Positions 5,977-6,982 of a stretch of 6,982 bases of DNA are shown piece by piece. Location: NCBI GenBank assembly GCA_003159055.1, contig PMLH01000189.1:8692-15673 (forward strand), read 5' to 3'. Every line of letters begins with the position of its first letter. Position 1 is the stretch's first letter. The stretch comes from Myxococcales bacterium (GTDB taxonomy: Bacteria; Myxococcota; Polyangia; Fen-1088). The notes below the pieces were generated by a model. That model worked only from the letters and a program-made list of their open reading frames with translations. It had not been told where the DNA came from and did not search any database. A program made the translations under genes and the position numbers.

Positions 5977-5983
5977 CATCATC

Positions 5984-6982
5984 GTGAGCGACATTGGCAT
6001 CCGAGCGAAGAAGGTCCTGCACGCCGTGGTGTGCGAGTACCTAGCCACGGGCGAAGCCGTCGGATCGCAGACTGTGGTGCGTCGGTACGCCCTGGAAATT
6101 TCGCCCGCCACGGTTCGTTCGGTCATGGGCGAATTGGAAGAGCTTGGTTTCCTGCGTCACCTACACACGTCGGCCGGACGAATTCCGACCGATCGCGGCC
6201 TACGGCTGTACGTTGACACGTTGCTTCGCATTCGCAGCTTGTCCACGTCCGAGAAGGAAGACATCCGCGGTCGCCTGGGGCCCCCGACCGAAACCCAAGA
6301 GGTTATGCATCGCGTCTCTCGCCTCTTGCGCGAGCTGTCGCACCTCGCGGTGGTGGTGCAAACGCCGCGTTTGGAATCGGACCCCATTTCGCATATCGAA
6401 TTCGTCCGCTTGCGCGAGGGTCAACTTCTTGCGGTGATCGCAACCACGAGCGGCCAGATCCAAAACAAGCTCGTCCACACCGACATCGCCTTGTCGCACA
6501 GCGATCTGGACCGCATCAACAACTACCTCAACACGTTGGTCGCCGGTCTGACTTTGGAGAAGATGCGCACTCGGGTGCTGCTTGAAATCGAGAAGGAAAA
6601 GGCGCTCTCGGCAAGCGATCCGGTGCTGGCTCAGGCCCTGGGCTTGGCGGCGGCCGCGGTACCTGAGCCCGCGAGCAACGCAAAGATCCTGCTCGACGGG
6701 CAGGCCAACCTGGTCGCCGAGGCAGCCGACCTGGAGCGCGCCCGCTGCGTGCTGCGCACGCTCGAAGAAAAGGACCAGATCGCGAAACTCCTCGATCGCA
6801 CCCTGACCGCGCCGGGCATTTGCGTCTTTATCGGCGCAGAGGCGAAGCTGGCTGACCTCGACGATATTTCGGTGGTTGCGGCGAGCTACGGCGGGGAAGA
6901 CCGGCCGCTTGGCACCATCGGGGTCATCGGTCCTTCTCGAATGAACTATTCGAAGGTGATCCCTCTGGTAGACTTCACCGCC
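5984..6982 (+). CDS. hrcA: Heat-inducible transcription repressor HrcA, 3' end missing
   Basis: HrcA represses chaperone operons (groESL, dnaK) by binding CIRCE operators, with GroEL acting as its folding partner. The window holds 333 codons; the usual length of about 345 implies only about 10-15 residues are lost at the right edge. The N-terminal winged helix (1-75) shows VCEYLATGEAVGSQTV, ISPATVRSVMGELEELGFL (39-57) and HTSAGRIPTDRG (61-72). The GAF-like central part with an inserted dimerisation region covers about 100-290, and the C-terminus has the family signature GTIGVIGPSRMNYSKVIPLVD (310-330, first and last residues given). An in-frame TAG at 5972 excludes extension upstream, so GTG 5984 is the first usable start. 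It is divergent from the cytochrome gene. grpE and dnaK often follow hrcA, but would lie outside the window. Confidence 0.96.
   Translation, partial: MSDIGIRAKKVLHAVVCEYLATGEAVGSQTVVRRYALEISPATVRSVMGELEELGFLRHLHTSAGRIPTDRGLRLYVDTLLRIRSLSTSEKEDIRGRLGPPTETQEVMHRVSRLLRELSHLAVVVQTPRLESDPISHIEFVRLREGQLLAVIATTSGQIQNKLVHTDIALSHSDLDRINNYLNTLVAGLTLEKMRTRVLLEIEKEKALSASDPVLAQALGLAAAAVPEPASNAKILLDGQANLVAEAADLERARCVLRTLEEKDQIAKLLDRTLTAPGICVFIGAEAKLADLDDISVVAASYGGEDRPLGTIGVIGPSRMNYSKVIPLVDFTA

Larger units (their letters stand above)
5501..5983. other. 483-bp divergent intergenic region between cytochrome lipoprotein and hrcA
   Basis: No supportable gene or RNA gene is present. Part of it (about 5625-5735) is AT-richer than the rest of the window, fitting a promoter zone. 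It contains the Shine-Dalgarno and putative promoter of the lipoprotein gene, an 8-bp inverted repeat at 5802-5841, a repeated CCGGAACC (5899-5906 and 5929-5936, 30 bp apart), and a putative hrcA promoter touching the hrcA start. Frames crossing it have compositions typical of chance and overlap real genes. Confidence 0.6.

Noticed and set aside
5717..6022. Minus-strand 101-codon frame opposite the hrcA start
   Set aside because: GTG start without Shine-Dalgarno, overlaps hrcA, no recognisable motif.
5671..6216. Plus-strand 181-codon frame across the hrcA upstream region
   Set aside because: Its second part overlaps the hrcA winged-helix coding region in another frame; the composition looks random and there is no family signal.
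1..6982. Mobile elements, CRISPR, tRNA/rRNA, toxin-antitoxin or defence genes
   Set aside because: Both strands were read for transposase or integrase motifs, regular repeat-spacer patterns and cloverleaf features; none was found.

Overview
The window is GC-rich chromosomal DNA from a Gram-negative bacterium. Two lipoproteins have signal peptides ending in a lipobox: one carries a long Gly/Ser linker before a small cytochrome c domain, and the other joins a bacterial Ig-like domain to a lamin-tail domain. Together with the GC bias and the yebC-ruvC-ruvA-ruvB order, this style resembles Myxococcota (former Deltaproteobacteria, Polyangia-like). That placement is inferred from protein style only; no rRNA is present.

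Layout. Positions 1-2075 hold a tightly packed minus-strand cluster read right to left: yebC, ruvC, ruvA and the first 55 codons of ruvB, which leaves the window at its left edge. The gaps are 16 bp and 9 bp, and the last junction is a 1-base stop/start overlap. This is the Holliday-junction set: RuvAB migrates the branch and RuvC cuts it. Upstream on the same strand (2156-3385) is a lamin-tail-domain lipoprotein. A 156-bp divergent region with a perfect 8-bp dyad separates it from hemW on the plus strand (3542-4774), a radical-SAM-like haem chaperone. hemW converges, with a 9-bp gap, on a minus-strand gene (4784-5500) for a Gly/Ser-rich lipoprotein with one CxxCH haem motif. A 483-bp gene-free divergent region (5501-5983) follows, then hrcA on the plus strand (5984 to the right edge), the heat-shock repressor, lacking only its last few residues.

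Most genes are housekeeping: DNA repair, translation or regulation, haem handling and heat-shock control. The two exported lipoproteins are the lineage-specific part. I see no mobile element, CRISPR array, tRNA, rRNA, toxin-antitoxin pair or defence cluster. I do not find convincing evidence of a new multi-gene system. The points worth checking are the two divergent control regions, the unclear hemW start, the altered acidic pin of RuvA, and the modular lipoproteins.
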